A stretch of DNA of 64,000 nucleotides. It comes from Trachythela sp. YZ-2020 (Eukaryota > Cnidaria > Anthozoa > Malacalcyonacea > Clavulariidae). The stretch covers positions 62,001 to 126,000 of the forward strand of contig JADLSH010000218.1 of the NCBI GenBank assembly GCA_016169945.1, written 5' to 3'. This document shows, in pieces, positions 53,590-64,000 of the stretch (positions within the stretch are counted from its first letter, which is position 1; each line of letters begins with the position of its first letter). A model generated the notes under the pieces. That model did not search any database. It had not been told where the DNA came from and was given only the letters and a program-made list of their open reading frames with translations. A program made the position numbers and the translations under genes.

Positions 53590-56500
53590 TAACGTGAGTA
53601 ATTCAAGACGTTTTCAAAGTTCAAAGATTAAAATTGCTCATTTGAATATTCGCTCGCTTAAAAATAGAAATCACTTGTTGCAATTACGCATTTTTATTCA
53701 AGAAAAAGATTATGATATTTTCACTGTATCGGAGTCTTGGTTAAACTCTACGGTTTCTAATGCTGAGGTGGAAATTGAAGGGTACAAATTGACAAGATTA
53801 GATAGAACCAGGAAACCTGGGGGTGGCGTTTGTGTTTTTTCTCGTTCTTCGTTGAAAACTAAAATCTTGAAAGAACTAACTGAAATCTCCTCTTCTGGCT
53901 TTCACCAACTATGGATGCAAGTCCAACATAAAAACCTAAAATCTATTCTCTTGTGTACAACGTACAGGCCTCCAGATTGTCCTGTGGCATGTTTTACCAA
54001 TGATTTTTCGGAGAAATACTCCATGGCTCTTACCAGGGGGAAAGATGTGTTTATTGTTGGTGACCTCAATTGTGATATGTTGAAAAATTCACGGGAATCT
54101 AGTGTTCTCAAAGATCTATGTTCAAGTCTGAACCTGACTCAGCTTATAACCTCTCCGACAAGAGTCACAAAACAATCGTCAACTTTAATAGACGTCATTT
54201 TAGCATCCAATACCAACATACTGTAGTCTTCGAAAGTGGGGTTATAGAGAATCACATAAGTGACCATTACGTGATATGTACTGTTCTTAACTTGAAATTA
54301 CCTAAAAGGAAACCCACATTCGTGATCACCAGGAGTTATAGACATTATAGTCCGGTCAAGTTTTTGGAGGACATAGCAAAAGTACAATGGGGAGGTAATT
54401 CTTTAATTGATGATGTAAATGAGAAATTAAATCATTTTAACAGTAATTTTCTTAGTGTTCTGGAAAGTCATGCACCCATTAAAGCAATTAAGATAAGACA
54501 CCGTCAATGTCCCTTTGTGGATGACGAAATAAAGGAAGTGATGAAGAAAAGGGATCGATTGCACAAATTAGCTCGTCAAACTAACGATATCACGGATTGG
54601 GAAAATTTTCGTCTTTCACGTGGGGAAGTTAAGATAAGGTTACGAGAGGCCGAAAGAAATTATGTACGAAACGAAATCTATAATAACAAATCACCGAACG
54701 CTATGTGGAAAGTTGTTAGGAAATGTGTACCACGTAATGGAATATCGAAGCCTGTTTACACCAAAGATATGAAAGAATTAGCGGACGAATTCAATGTGTT
54801 TTACACCTCTGTGGGATTAAAGACGATGGAAGAATCCCAAAAGATAGCAGTGAAACATAATCTACCTCGAGTACCATCAAAGGATCTCGATCGATTCAAT
54901 GATTTGGATGAATTCCGCTTTTATCCGGTATCATCGTATGAAATCCGCAAAATTGTGAATACGTTTCCACCTAATAAAGCACCTGGAATAGACAAGGTAT
55001 CATTTAAAGTGATTAAAGATGCTTTACTGCTTTACCTATTATACTTTCAACATTAACTGAGATCGTTAACTGTTCTCTGTTAACATCTGTATATCCATCA
55101 GCATGGAAAATATCGGAAGTCACTCCACTCTTGAAGGAAGGAGACTTTGAAATACCTAACGATAATCGTCCGGTGTCACTGCTGCCAGTGGCTTCGAAAA
55201 TCTGCGAACGTGTTGCACTAAATCAATTAACTGAATATTTATCTCGGAAAAAGCGCCTTACGGTTCATCAGAGTGGTAAAAAAGAGGCATTCGACAGAGA
55301 CGTTAAATATATTTTTGACAGATACGATCTTGGATGCTATGGATAAGAAGGAATTAACTGCCGTTGTTTTATTGGATCTATCTAAGGCGTTTGATAGCAT
55401 TAATCATCTGTTGCTTCTCAATAAACTTCGGTCGATGGGCGTTTCTAACGAAACAATAGCTTGGTTTAAGAGCTACCTGTCGGATAGAAAACAGTCGGTT
55501 AGGATCGGATATAAGCTATCAGACTCTCGTTCGGTTGAACATGGCGTGCCCCAAGGTTCCATTCTTGGTCCGTTGTTATTCAACATTTATATAAACGACT
55601 TACCAACCGTTCCTGACAAGTGCCCTTTGGAATCTTATGTTGATGACTCAAAAGTTTATTTGTCGTTTTCTATTATAGACATAGGACTAGCAGAGGCTCA
55701 ACTTACGGATGATTTAAGGAAAATTGCAGCGTGGTGTTGCTCTAATAGCTTGCTTGCTAATCCGGAAAAAACAAAGCTGCTTTTATTTGGGACACCTCAA
55801 ATGCTCAAAGGAGTACAAGATTTTCGTGTGACTTTTCTCGACAAACAACTACAACCTGTGCCTTTTGCAAAGGATTTAGGGATGGAATTGGATGAGTGTT
55901 TGAGTTATGACGAGCACATAACAAAATTAGTTTCAAAATGTATAAACTCCCTGTGTCAAATAAATCGAATTAAACATATCTTAGACGATCATACTCTGAT
56001 AACTGTAATAAACGCTTTAATATTCAGCAGATTATACTACTCCTCATCTGTGTGGGCAAACACATCTAACAAAAACGTCGCCAAACTGCAAAGTGTGCAG
56101 AACTTTGCTGCAAGAATAGTCACTGGCAAAAGAAAATTTGACCATATAACCCCGGCGTTACGTCAACTGAATTGGCTACCCGTCAGTTATATGCTGCGTT
56201 ATAAAGACGCAGTTATGACCTTCAAGTGTTTAAAAGGTTTAGCTCCATCATACCTCTCAAGTAGATTTTCATACCGATCAGAGACACACGACCGTAACAC
56301 AAGAAGGAAAGATGAATTAGATGTTCCACTTTATAAGACGGCTGTTGGGCAGCGTTCATTTTTGTACAGGGGAACAAAATTATGGAATAATTTACCGAAG
56401 GATATAAAAGAAACTTCCAGTCTGGAAATATTCAAAAATTCAATCAGACAGTTTTTATATAAGGAGTGGACTGCTTAATACTTGTAATACCCTTTTTAGG

Positions 56501-56700
56501 ACTTATGAATTTCAACAATTTTAAATAGTTTAGATATTTTAATAATTTTAAATATGTAAATATAGCTATTTTAGTTAAAACATACACTATGATATTACTG
56601 TAATTATTTCTGAAAAACCATATTTGGAGAAATATTCAAAATAATAATAATAATAATAATTATTATTATATTAAACTTCACTTCAATAAAGTTCACGGCA
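53590..56700 (+). mobile_element. Near full-length CR1/L2-like LINE polyprotein, three frameshifts
   Basis: 53594-54226: endonuclease (KIAHLNIRSLKNRNH, FTVSESWLN, DVFIVGDLNCDML). A shift near 54225 leads to 54230-55056, endonuclease end (SDHYVICTVLNLKLPKRKP) and linker. A shift near 55030, then 55131-55346 (RPVSLLPVASKICERV). A shift near 55275, then 55273-56478: reverse transcriptase (LDLSKAFDSINH, GVPQGSILGPLLFNIYINDL, SYVDDSKVYLSF) and C-terminal domain (LNWLPVSYMLRYKD, LWNNLPKDIKE). The 3' end near 56640 is an ATAATAATA repeat. The most intact retroelement in the window, yet broken. Confidence 0.85.
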
Positions 56701-57366
56701 TGCAACTGGGTATAAAACATGTTTAGCTAACATGCTTAAGTATGTGAATGTAATTCGCGAGAGAAATTCCACTCCCCAACTTGCACTTCCCAACATTTCG
56801 ACACTCCATCTTTATTAACTTAACAATCCTATGACTGATGGTAAGGACAACATAACTATTAGTTCCTTATTACGTCCCACCAAAATTTTGCTAATATTAC
56901 ACTAAACATATGCCTACATAAAAATGCAAAGTACAATATATCACGAACTATGCATTCCTACATATTTACGAACAACAGTTTGTTTGGAACGAACGACACT
57001 TGCTACACAGAGATTTCCAAGTCCTAGGTCTTTCTATATCGAAGATAGTGTTCAGTTTATTGGTATAATATATATATAGTTTAGTCTATAGTCTAGATGA
57101 TCTACAAGGTGGCTCTTAATATTCTCGAGGGTCGTTGATTTTATTTTCATGAAACTGTTTCAGAAGAGCTTTGCTAAATTGATTTCATTGCAACATTTTG
57201 TGGAATTTAAATTCTTATATTGCACAAAAGAACAGTAATTTTAGTTAATGGAATCTATATTAGGAAGCTGAGCCTACACTACGGTCGTTTTAACTTACAT
57301 ACATGAACCGAACTGAAAGGAACTGAACTACTTTTGGGTTTTCCAGATGATATTAAACCGCCTTAC

Positions 57367-57485
57367 CTGTGCATCTTCGTTCTCTTCTCGCCATAATTTA
57401 AAAGATTCATAAAGTTGAGAAACTTCAGTCTTGATAAGTTTAAGAAGATCGGCGTCTATTGCCTGACCACAACATAACTGCACAC
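57367..57485 (-). CDS. Exon 2 of the NLR-like gene
   Basis: Acceptor TATATATAG before 57485 and donor CACAG/GTAAGG at 57366. 119 bases: two complete the codon left by exon 1, then 39 codons (GQAIDADLLKLIKTEVSQLY, ESFKLWREENEDAQ). A helical linker of the type that follows the HEPN domain in this family. An alternative acceptor (GTGCAG, 8 bases on) would break the frame, so phase decides the choice. Confidence 0.75.
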
Positions 57486-58791
57486 CTATATATAAAACGA
57501 CTAGTGATAAATTCTTAAAAGACGAAATAACATTGTCTACATCCCATACAAGATGAATTTTGGTGTAATGCTAGGGGAGGTGGAAAAAGTTTATTGTAGG
57601 TGCACCGGTCTGGACTTTAGCATGTGCAAAAATATAATTGTTTCAAACGTGCGGTGCCAGTGTGGGTAGAGCATAACCGTACGGTGGTGTTGACTGTTGT
57701 GTAAAACTACCTGAAAAATACAATGAGAACTTCGACGTTTCGAGCGAAGGCCCTTCGTCTGGAAGTTAGTAGGTATAATTGTTTATCTCATCCCTGATTA
57801 ACTGTCAATTATACGTGCGCCTCAGAAATGTTTGGGCACCCAAAAACTTTGGGTCTCCATCGACAGAAATACTTAAGTCAAGTGTCTTCTTTAGAAAACT
57901 GATTTCTATATTATTGAATTTTTTAAGATTAAGTGGATATTGTCCTGTAGTGAGGACATTTAGAGGTAGTGTCTCAGGAATGCCAAATTCCTGCATTCTG
58001 AGAAACTGCAATTATACCCTATGCGTATTTGCGCTACCCCATCTGAGCGCCCCTTCAAATTGGTTGTAATAGTTTTATTGTGAAGTTGCAAAATATTTCA
58101 GAAGAGGTTCAAAACTATCTGAGGGGAAGTGTGGACCTTCCCTCATCTTTCTAAGAAATCCGACGGCCATTATCTCATAAAGAGCTTTGGCGAGGCATTT
58201 ACAATTCATATGAAAAATTTACCCTCGCATAATTGTATTCCCAAATTTTTCTTCGATGACTAAACGAAGAGCTTAGTAAAAAATATGATGATATAATTAC
58301 ATAACCCAGTAGTATTAAACTATTCTGACTCAGATATAACTCATAAGTATAGTAATATTGTACAAATGCTCTGAACCGATAAAATTTGACATGCTGATTA
58401 AATTTTGGTGAAAATAATCAACTTACTTAAATATCATACTAGACATGGCGAGGGTAATGAAAGTATCTATCCATAAAAACCGTTTAACATGTCTTTACGT
58501 GCTTTGTCTTTCAGTTTCAAAACCTGCCCTTTTGAATACGTCTTTTTAAATTATAATTGTAAACGATATTATTGCATATAAAGACACGTTAATTACTGAT
58601 ATACCCGATAGTGTTCCATGTACTTCGGCAGACGTTACTTCATTGCAAGCAAGGCCAGTCCTTTGTTACAGTAAAGATTGCAACAACTCTATGTTATTGT
58701 CAATTACCTTTGTCTGAAATGAAAACTCTTTCCCCAAGCCTTGCTTATTTGCTACAGTAAACACATATAAGCATTTTATATTGTCAATTAC
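57486..58791 (-). other. Intron 1 of the NLR-like gene
   Basis: 1306 bases with donor AAAG/GTAATT. Contains a hammerhead-like repeat motif at 57724-57768 and no coding sequence of note. Confidence 0.65.
57724..57768 (-). ncRNA. Hammerhead-ribozyme-like motif (degenerate)
   Basis: On minus: AACTTC stem, CAGACGA, stem, CGAAACGTC, GAAGTT. The stem strands are complementary, but the core has A where hammerheads need U4. Family copies at 9300, 21437 and 59648. Confidence 0.35.
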
Positions 58792-59431
58792 CTTTGTCTT
58801 TCCAGTTATTCAGTTCATTCACAAAATCGTTTTCATCAGGACTTGACAAGTTGAGTTTCTTCACAAGTGACTCGATCTCTTGTATGCACGTGTGATAATT
58901 TGCATCAGTCCAATGTGAAAAATTACAGTGAGCCCATTCATTCCTAACAACTGAACGAACTGTAATTGCCTGAGCAGCCGCTCCAGATGTGTGGAATGGG
59001 TCAGCTTCGCACATCACAGTCAACACGGCTGACAGATCCATAGTTTGATCAAAACCACTAAACTTTGCCATGAAAGGTTGGACAAGCAACTTGGCGAGGG
59101 ACTTCGGATCTTTGACATTATAATCGTAGGCATTGTATGTTGATTTGTGATTGTCAAAATTCTTGTTGATATTGCTATATTTCAGTTTTATTTTCGAAGG
59201 CGGTAATTTTGATACATGCTTCTTGTAAGTCTGGTTGTTAATTGGGTTGTGTAGAAGGCAAAGTGTATTATACCAAAGAGGAATTTCTTTCCCAAGGACA
59301 GTCCTCAATACCGGAGTTAGAAGTTTATTTATACATATGCCAATGACGACCCATCTTCGTTGATCATCTGTGATGACGGTTGATGGAATCACTGCAGGCA
59401 AGCTTCCTGCTGCAGTAGCCATGAGAACTAC
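58792..59431 (-). CDS. Exon 1 of the NLR-like gene: HEPN (DZIP3-like) domain
   Basis: The exon starts after acceptor CTAATTATAG at 59432, so a 5'-untranslated exon lies upstream. ATG at 59422, coding to the donor at 58791, 210 codons plus one base. RRWVVIGICINKLLTPVLRT opens the domain, and SVVRNEWAHCNFSHWTDANY carries the R-x4-H motif-like segment (RNEWAH) characteristic of HEPN folds as in DZIP3/hRUL138. HEPN domains often act as RNases or as oligomerisation modules. Joined to exons 2 and 3, the gene encodes HEPN, coiled linker, NB-ARC STAND ATPase, TPR, beta-helix and MYND: an intracellular sensor-like protein of ~1,530 residues. A role in innate immunity or cell death is inferred from the architecture. 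Confidence 0.75.
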
Positions 59432-59647
59432 CTATAATTAGAAAAGTAAAGAAAATATTTTAAGGCACTTTACTGTCACTTCAAGTTATATGTAGCGCGC
59501 ACTACACGATTCGAGGTCGAACATACAGTAGAGGTTATGTCATTTCTGAACGCATGGTGCCAGTGTAGATAGCGTCTATACACGATATTTTGCGGGTCTT
59601 TAGGATCAAACTACCTGAAAAGTTTAACAAAAGTTTAACTTTTTGAG

Positions 59648-59692
59648 CTGACTTCCAGACGAAAGTCTCCTCTCGAAACGTCGAAGTTCTTG
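59648..59692 (+). ncRNA. Hammerhead-ribozyme-like motif (degenerate)
   Basis: GACTTCCAGACGAAAG ... CTCGAAACGTCGAAGTTC on plus, opposite orientation to the 57.7-kb copy. The closing stem pairs; the core has the same A substitution. Confidence 0.35.
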
Positions 59693-59804
59693 CTGATTTT
59701 TCACCTGCCTAGTCATTCCCTCGCGCGAGGCGGCAAAGTTGCTTGCGACACCTAATGTCTTCCCGGACGAGGGTGATAATATCCGATGGGATACCAGCTA
59801 GCAT

Positions 59805-60310
59805 AGAAAGTGAACTGAACCATGTAGATTTGTATAAGTCGTGAATAATAGCTATTAGAATACAAGGTTCGGAAAATCCTTGGAAATACCATATAACTCA
59901 TTATCTATATGTTTTTGTCTAGCTTTGCCATTGGTTGGTTGGGAAGAAACACAATAAACACGTGACGATGGAACGACCATTTTTGCATAAACCTAGACAA
60001 AAACATGGATAATGAATTCTACTGTATTTCCATTAAGCTTCCTATAACCTTGTATTCGATTGACTATATATTTCAGTTTAGGCGAGCGAGCGCCATGTTG
60101 GAGGTTTTGAGCAATTTTCCCAGAACTTAGCTCATATTTGATTGGTTCATAATGATTACAGAAAATTGCAATGTGCATGATTACAGAAAATTGCATTGTA
60201 ATTACAGAAAATTGCACTGTGATTACAAATTTTTGCACTGCTGTTTGGGATTAACTGCACTGGAATCAGCCAAATGAAACAAATTCGAGACACATTTCTA
60301 TGTATATTAT
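59805..60310 (+). repeat. Third, gene-less copy of the peptide-gene promoter region
   Basis: AAAGTGAACTGAACCATGTA, CAGTTTAGGCGAGCGAGCGC, the GATTACAGAAAATTGCACTG repeat and ATTCGAGACACATTTCTATG match 1140-1520. The match ends at ~60305 just before the position of the TATA box, and no peptide coding sequence follows. Confidence 0.75.
59855..60062. repeat. Palindromic MITE in the orphan promoter copy
   Basis: GAATACAAGGTTCGG and CTATATGTTTTTGTCTAG on the left are mirrored on the right, ending ACCTTGTATTCGATTG. Inserted between two parts of the sequence shared with 1150-1300. Confidence 0.65.
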
Positions 60311-62355
60311 TAATAATGGTAAGTGGAGTGAAATTTGGTCTGAATCAAACGCGTGATTACAATTAAGATAAACGTTTTTTGCGGTTATATGCATTCAAAC
60401 ATCGAAACCAGAATACGTGCATGAATTTACCTCGTTTCTCTTTTTGTTGCGTACGTACTTGCTTTTGTCGTCAAATTTTGCAATGTTTATTAAAAATGTT
60501 GTTCTTAATGGTATATTTGGCCTTCCTATTTTGTTTTATGTAAAAAAAGCACATGCAGCTGCCTGGAGCCTGGAGCGTTGTAAACAAATCATGATCAGAT
60601 TTGCTATGCAAGGTCGCATTTTTCTATAATTTAATCTAATTGGTTGGCTGAGATCTGCACTTCAATATGATTGGTTGAAAAATTATGCGATTTGCGATCA
60701 AGAAGATGCGAGCAAAGCTATTTCATTTAGGACAGATTATCTCAACTGTTTTAGGGTAAAATGACCATGGCGGTCAACATGGCATATGTACCAAAACCCG
60801 AACCCGGGGCGAAAGTCCTGAAAATGACCACGCCCAGAAACGGCACTGTCGACATAGCTCTAAATCCTGAACCGCCAAAGCTACAGCCTTTCTGAATTGC
60901 TTATAGTGTTTAGAATGGTCGCTTTTAGGGGTGGTCACTGGAGGGTGAAATTTGTCTAGGTATCATATTTTACAAGAAAATGACTATGCACCATCACAGG
61001 TCAACTGCTAATTATGCATCAAATTACTCATTCACCTGGCAAAGTCTATGTTTGCTTATTTCCTAAAATTTTTTGCCATAGGATGAAAAAATATGCTTAT
61101 TTAAATAGAATTATTATAAATTTCATAAGCAATGATATTGTTTTGTTGAGAAAAAACACATGGTGCAAAAATATTGCGTAAGTCTCTGGTTTCTTTTTTA
61201 TAGCTAAAGGAAACCAGAAAAACACAAAATTACGCGAATATTTGTTTATTTTATCATAAAACATATAAACAGTTAAACACACGAACTTTACTTGGGTTGC
61301 TGTGGTCGCGAACAAACGTATTCGTGAAAATGTTCACCCCCCTGTAATATTGCCCACGAGGAGTTTTCGTGAAGATTGCGCGAGACTTTCAAATTATTTT
61401 GAACTTTTTGTTTTTGATTCTCATTCTTGATCAACGAGGGGAGGTTTTTCACTCCCAAGTGGTGTTAATGTTTTCAATTTTCAATTGGGACTATTCTACA
61501 ATCACTTATTTTTGGATACTGTATTATAAATACAGATGTGGACGAAGAAGTGGCATTTATCGGGCAGAGAAGCGGCGAGACATTGCAATGGCGACATAAG
61601 TGAGGAAATGTCGAAGGAAATTCCCACGCATGTTTCTATACCATGTACGGAAAATGTTTTCTTTATTAACTGCCACAGAGTCATAAAGCGTAAAATTATT
61701 CATCACGAGATGTAGCCCGTGGGAATATTATTTCCCCTTGTTCTTTTACAGCGGTACGAAGCCAAAGGATGCCATTTGACATATGTCAGATGCATATACA
61801 CATTGTTTATCTGGACAGAGACTCAGAGTCTTTATCATGTAGTCCTCTACCTTTTAATTTAAAGCAAATTTTCTTTTTCCTTATGAAGTGTGTCCGAAAT
61901 CTTGCCTAGCAAAGAAAAATTCCCCCCGAAATGACATCCAGTGGTGCAGTGCAAGACCCAAATTTCAACTTTCCGCGGTTTCAGAATTCAGATGTTTATT
62001 ATTAACAGGAACATGCTATTTAATATCAACATTTATTCTGATTCCGCCTCTACACCTAAAAACGCATTTTCGACTCGACTGAATTTAAAACTTTTACAGA
62101 ATAGGGTATGTTAAGCGATTTGAAGCGACCTTATGTATGCTCCGGTAAAAACAATTAACAAAATGCTTTTTCTCCTTAAGGGGAAAAGGAATTTGAGAGC
62201 ATGATTGCGAGTTCGAGTTAGCATGAAGATAGGTGAGCGAATAACTTAGCGGCAATTTGTCTCAGTACATCTCATGAATTATGATAATATAATAACAAGT
62301 GGTTTATTAACACGTTTTGCAGTTTAAACTGAATTTCACGGTAGATCTATATCTA
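60311..62355. other. No supported gene
   Basis: AT-rich. Frames at 60417-60629 and 61369-61599 lack motifs. Confidence 0.45.
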
Positions 62356-62496
62356 TATACAGGGTGTCTCAAAAAAAAGTGAACCCTTTGAAATTAAATA
62401 CAATAGGGTACAATAGATTCTTTGAAAGAAAATGCAAATATGAAGTTCAATTTCAAAAGGTTCACTATTGTATTAAATTTCAAAGGGTTCACTTTT
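62356..62496. repeat. Small palindromic mariner-type MITE
   Basis: Terminus TATACAGGGTGTCTC. GTGAACCCTTTGAAATTAAA and its complement at ~62470-62494 form a hairpin. Confidence 0.55.
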
Positions 62497-62934
62497 TACA
62501 GGGTGTATAAAAAAAACTGCAAATACCATAATTTGTATGCACGAGATCATACATTAGAATTTCAATGGCTGTGCAAATAATTACGCTTCTGGGATTTGAA
62601 AATACGTTTCCACGTGCAGTACTATCAAAATAAGCACACAAAGTGAATTAAAATTAGTTCGATTACGAATGGCTCAGCTAACAACAGAGCAAAGAGTATT
62701 TCTTGTTTTAAAGTACGCCCAAACTCAAAACTCGACAGCAGTCATTCGTAAACTGAGCCATTCGTAATCGAACTCATAAGTTTAATTCACTTTGTGTGCT
62801 TGTTTTGATACCCCTGGGAAACGTATTTTCAAATCCCAGAAGCGTAATTATTTGCACAGCCATTGAAATTCTAATGTATGATCTCGTGCATACCAATTAT
62901 GGTATTTGCAGTTTTTTTGATACACCCTGTATAT
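62497..62934. mobile_element. Mariner-like foldback element with HTH coding fragment
   Basis: Ends TACAGGGTGTATAAAAAAAA and TTGATACACCCTGTA. ~180-bp arms surround a ~75-bp loop. The frame ATG 62669 to TAA 62767 encodes AQLTTEQRVFLVLKYAQTQN, matching the first helix-turn-helix of mariner/DUF4817-type transposases. The arm then returns, so it is a first-exon-plus-inverted-copy structure. Confidence 0.65.
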
Positions 62935-63226
62935 AAGACAACCTAATTACTCGGTATACAGATGATGCCTGTTCCCGTACTGGATTTTGTCACATACTTG
63001 AGCCAATTAAATACGGCGTTAGACAATGCCATAATCGTGTTTAAAATGCGAGCCTTGGCTTTGCCTCACCCAAGCCAAGGTATTTGTGTTAGGTTTACAC
63101 TGTTTACATTGTCCACAAGGCTTAGTTTAGGCCTGGCATATATGTATGCCAGCGATGGCATTGCCAGTAGCCCCATATTTTCCGGCCTAGGTTTGGCTAA
63201 GGCTATAGTATACTGTAGGTGTTTAC

Positions 63227-64000
63227 CAGGGGCGGATCCAGGATTTTTCGTACGTTAGTCAAAATATCTGACAATACAAGTTTGCGCCGCAGGCGCAAAA
63301 TTGGCCGAGCGCCGTAGGCGCGAGCAACCTAGGGGGGTATGGGGGCATGCCCCCATTTTTGAAAATTTTTGATTTTTGAACCTCGGAAACACCATTTGCG
63401 GCACTCTGGGAGCAGCTTCAGCCAAAAATTAACCTCATAAGATGGGACCCAATTATAGCAATTTTCAGTCTCACTGACTCCCACAAATCACTCCTCAGGG
63501 ATTTCACTTCACTTGATCAGACATTTAAATATTTGAATCATTGAATGTGTGCCCTATGAAACTACGTCTGTGGCTGTGGATTAAAAACATGAATTTCACA
63601 AAATAACACATGATCGTATTACACATTTACACCAAGCTATGCCATGTGGTATTGCCTTTGTATATTGCTCCATATACATTATATAAATCCAGTATAGATA
63701 TAGATAATATTAAACTAATATTAGTCCACAAAAAGCATAAACAAACTTCCGATTCGCCTGGGTATTAAACTTGGTTCGCTGTAAATCTTATCTATAAAGT
63801 ATATTATTATAAAGCGTCGAGTCTAAGTCTTGACCGCAATATTATGTAAAGCAGTTCACCTCATCACCTACGCGGGTCAATACTTTGCGCACAAATAAAC
63901 AGTATAGGAGAATGTATTAATAATGTATAGGAGTCAAATTTAGTCAACATATAATATATTTACCTTAGGGCCGTACAACAGTTGCTCTTTCGATCTCGAA
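63227..64000 (+). mobile_element. hAT-like element, left end only
   Basis: CAGGGGCGGATCCAGGATTT is a very common hAT terminus. A GC-rich stretch with GCGCCGTAGGCGCGAGC and GGGGGCATGCCCCC follows. No transposase frame is visible and the other end is not in the window. Confidence 0.5.

Larger units (their letters stand above)
40406..57366 (-). other. Intron 2 of the NLR-like gene, ~17 kb
   Basis: Donor CACAG/GTAAGG at 57366 and acceptor at 40406 leave both flanking exons in phase 0. It is filled with LINEs, a Bel/Pao element and a 3.8-kb palindrome. All retroelements are on plus, antisense to the gene. Confidence 0.7.

Overview
This is eukaryotic, AT-rich, intron-bearing DNA packed with transposons. 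It is most likely from a cnidarian. The clues are a HEPN/NB-ARC/TPR/beta-helix/MYND gene of a type I associate with coral and anemone genomes, a small cysteine-rich secreted peptide, many CR1/L2-like LINE remnants, a Bel/Pao element and a Polinton-type element. Species and taxon are inferred, not proven. No database was searched.

Layout. (1) 1.1-9.9 kb and 16.9-22.0 kb are two copies (A and B) of one segmental duplication. Each carries an intronless gene for a 108-residue cysteine-rich secreted peptide, the same palindromic MITE and the same SINE. Copy A is interrupted at 2990-8972 by a transposon with long inverted arms and OTU-like coding remnants. That transposon is itself interrupted at 3326-7719 by a 4.4-kb Polinton-type element with a 6-bp target duplication and a broken packaging-ATPase gene. 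Copy B is interrupted at 17188-19258 by a different 2.07-kb element with ~0.6-kb inverted repeats and an 8-bp target duplication. (2) Between the copies, a four-exon minus-strand gene (12017-10136) that single-ORF scanning misses encodes a ~191-aa secreted protein. Beside it lie a ~240-bp tandem repeat and LINE debris. (3) 22-36 kb is mostly LINE fragments, MITEs with clear target duplications (TTAA at 26.9 kb, 9 bp at 28.5 kb), and an isolated beta-1,3-galactosyltransferase-like exon. (4) 36.6-59.4 kb is one large minus-strand gene with three coding exons: a HEPN-like N-terminus, a short linker, then a long exon with NB-ARC, TPR, right-handed beta-helix and MYND zinc finger. Its second intron is ~17 kb and holds four retroelements, all opposite to the gene, plus a 3.8-kb near-perfect palindrome. 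(5) 59.5-64 kb holds MITEs, an orphan third copy of the peptide-gene promoter, a mariner-type hairpin and the start of a hAT-like element.

How it fits together. Three intact-looking or nearly intact host products are visible: the cysteine-rich secreted peptides (two paralogs), the spliced secreted protein, and the NLR-like multidomain protein, which has an apparent frameshift near its C-terminus. The remainder is a layered record of transposition. The A/B duplication supplies empty-site evidence, so insertions can be ordered in time: shared MITE and SINE first, then duplication, then the OTU element in A, then the Polinton-type element inside it.
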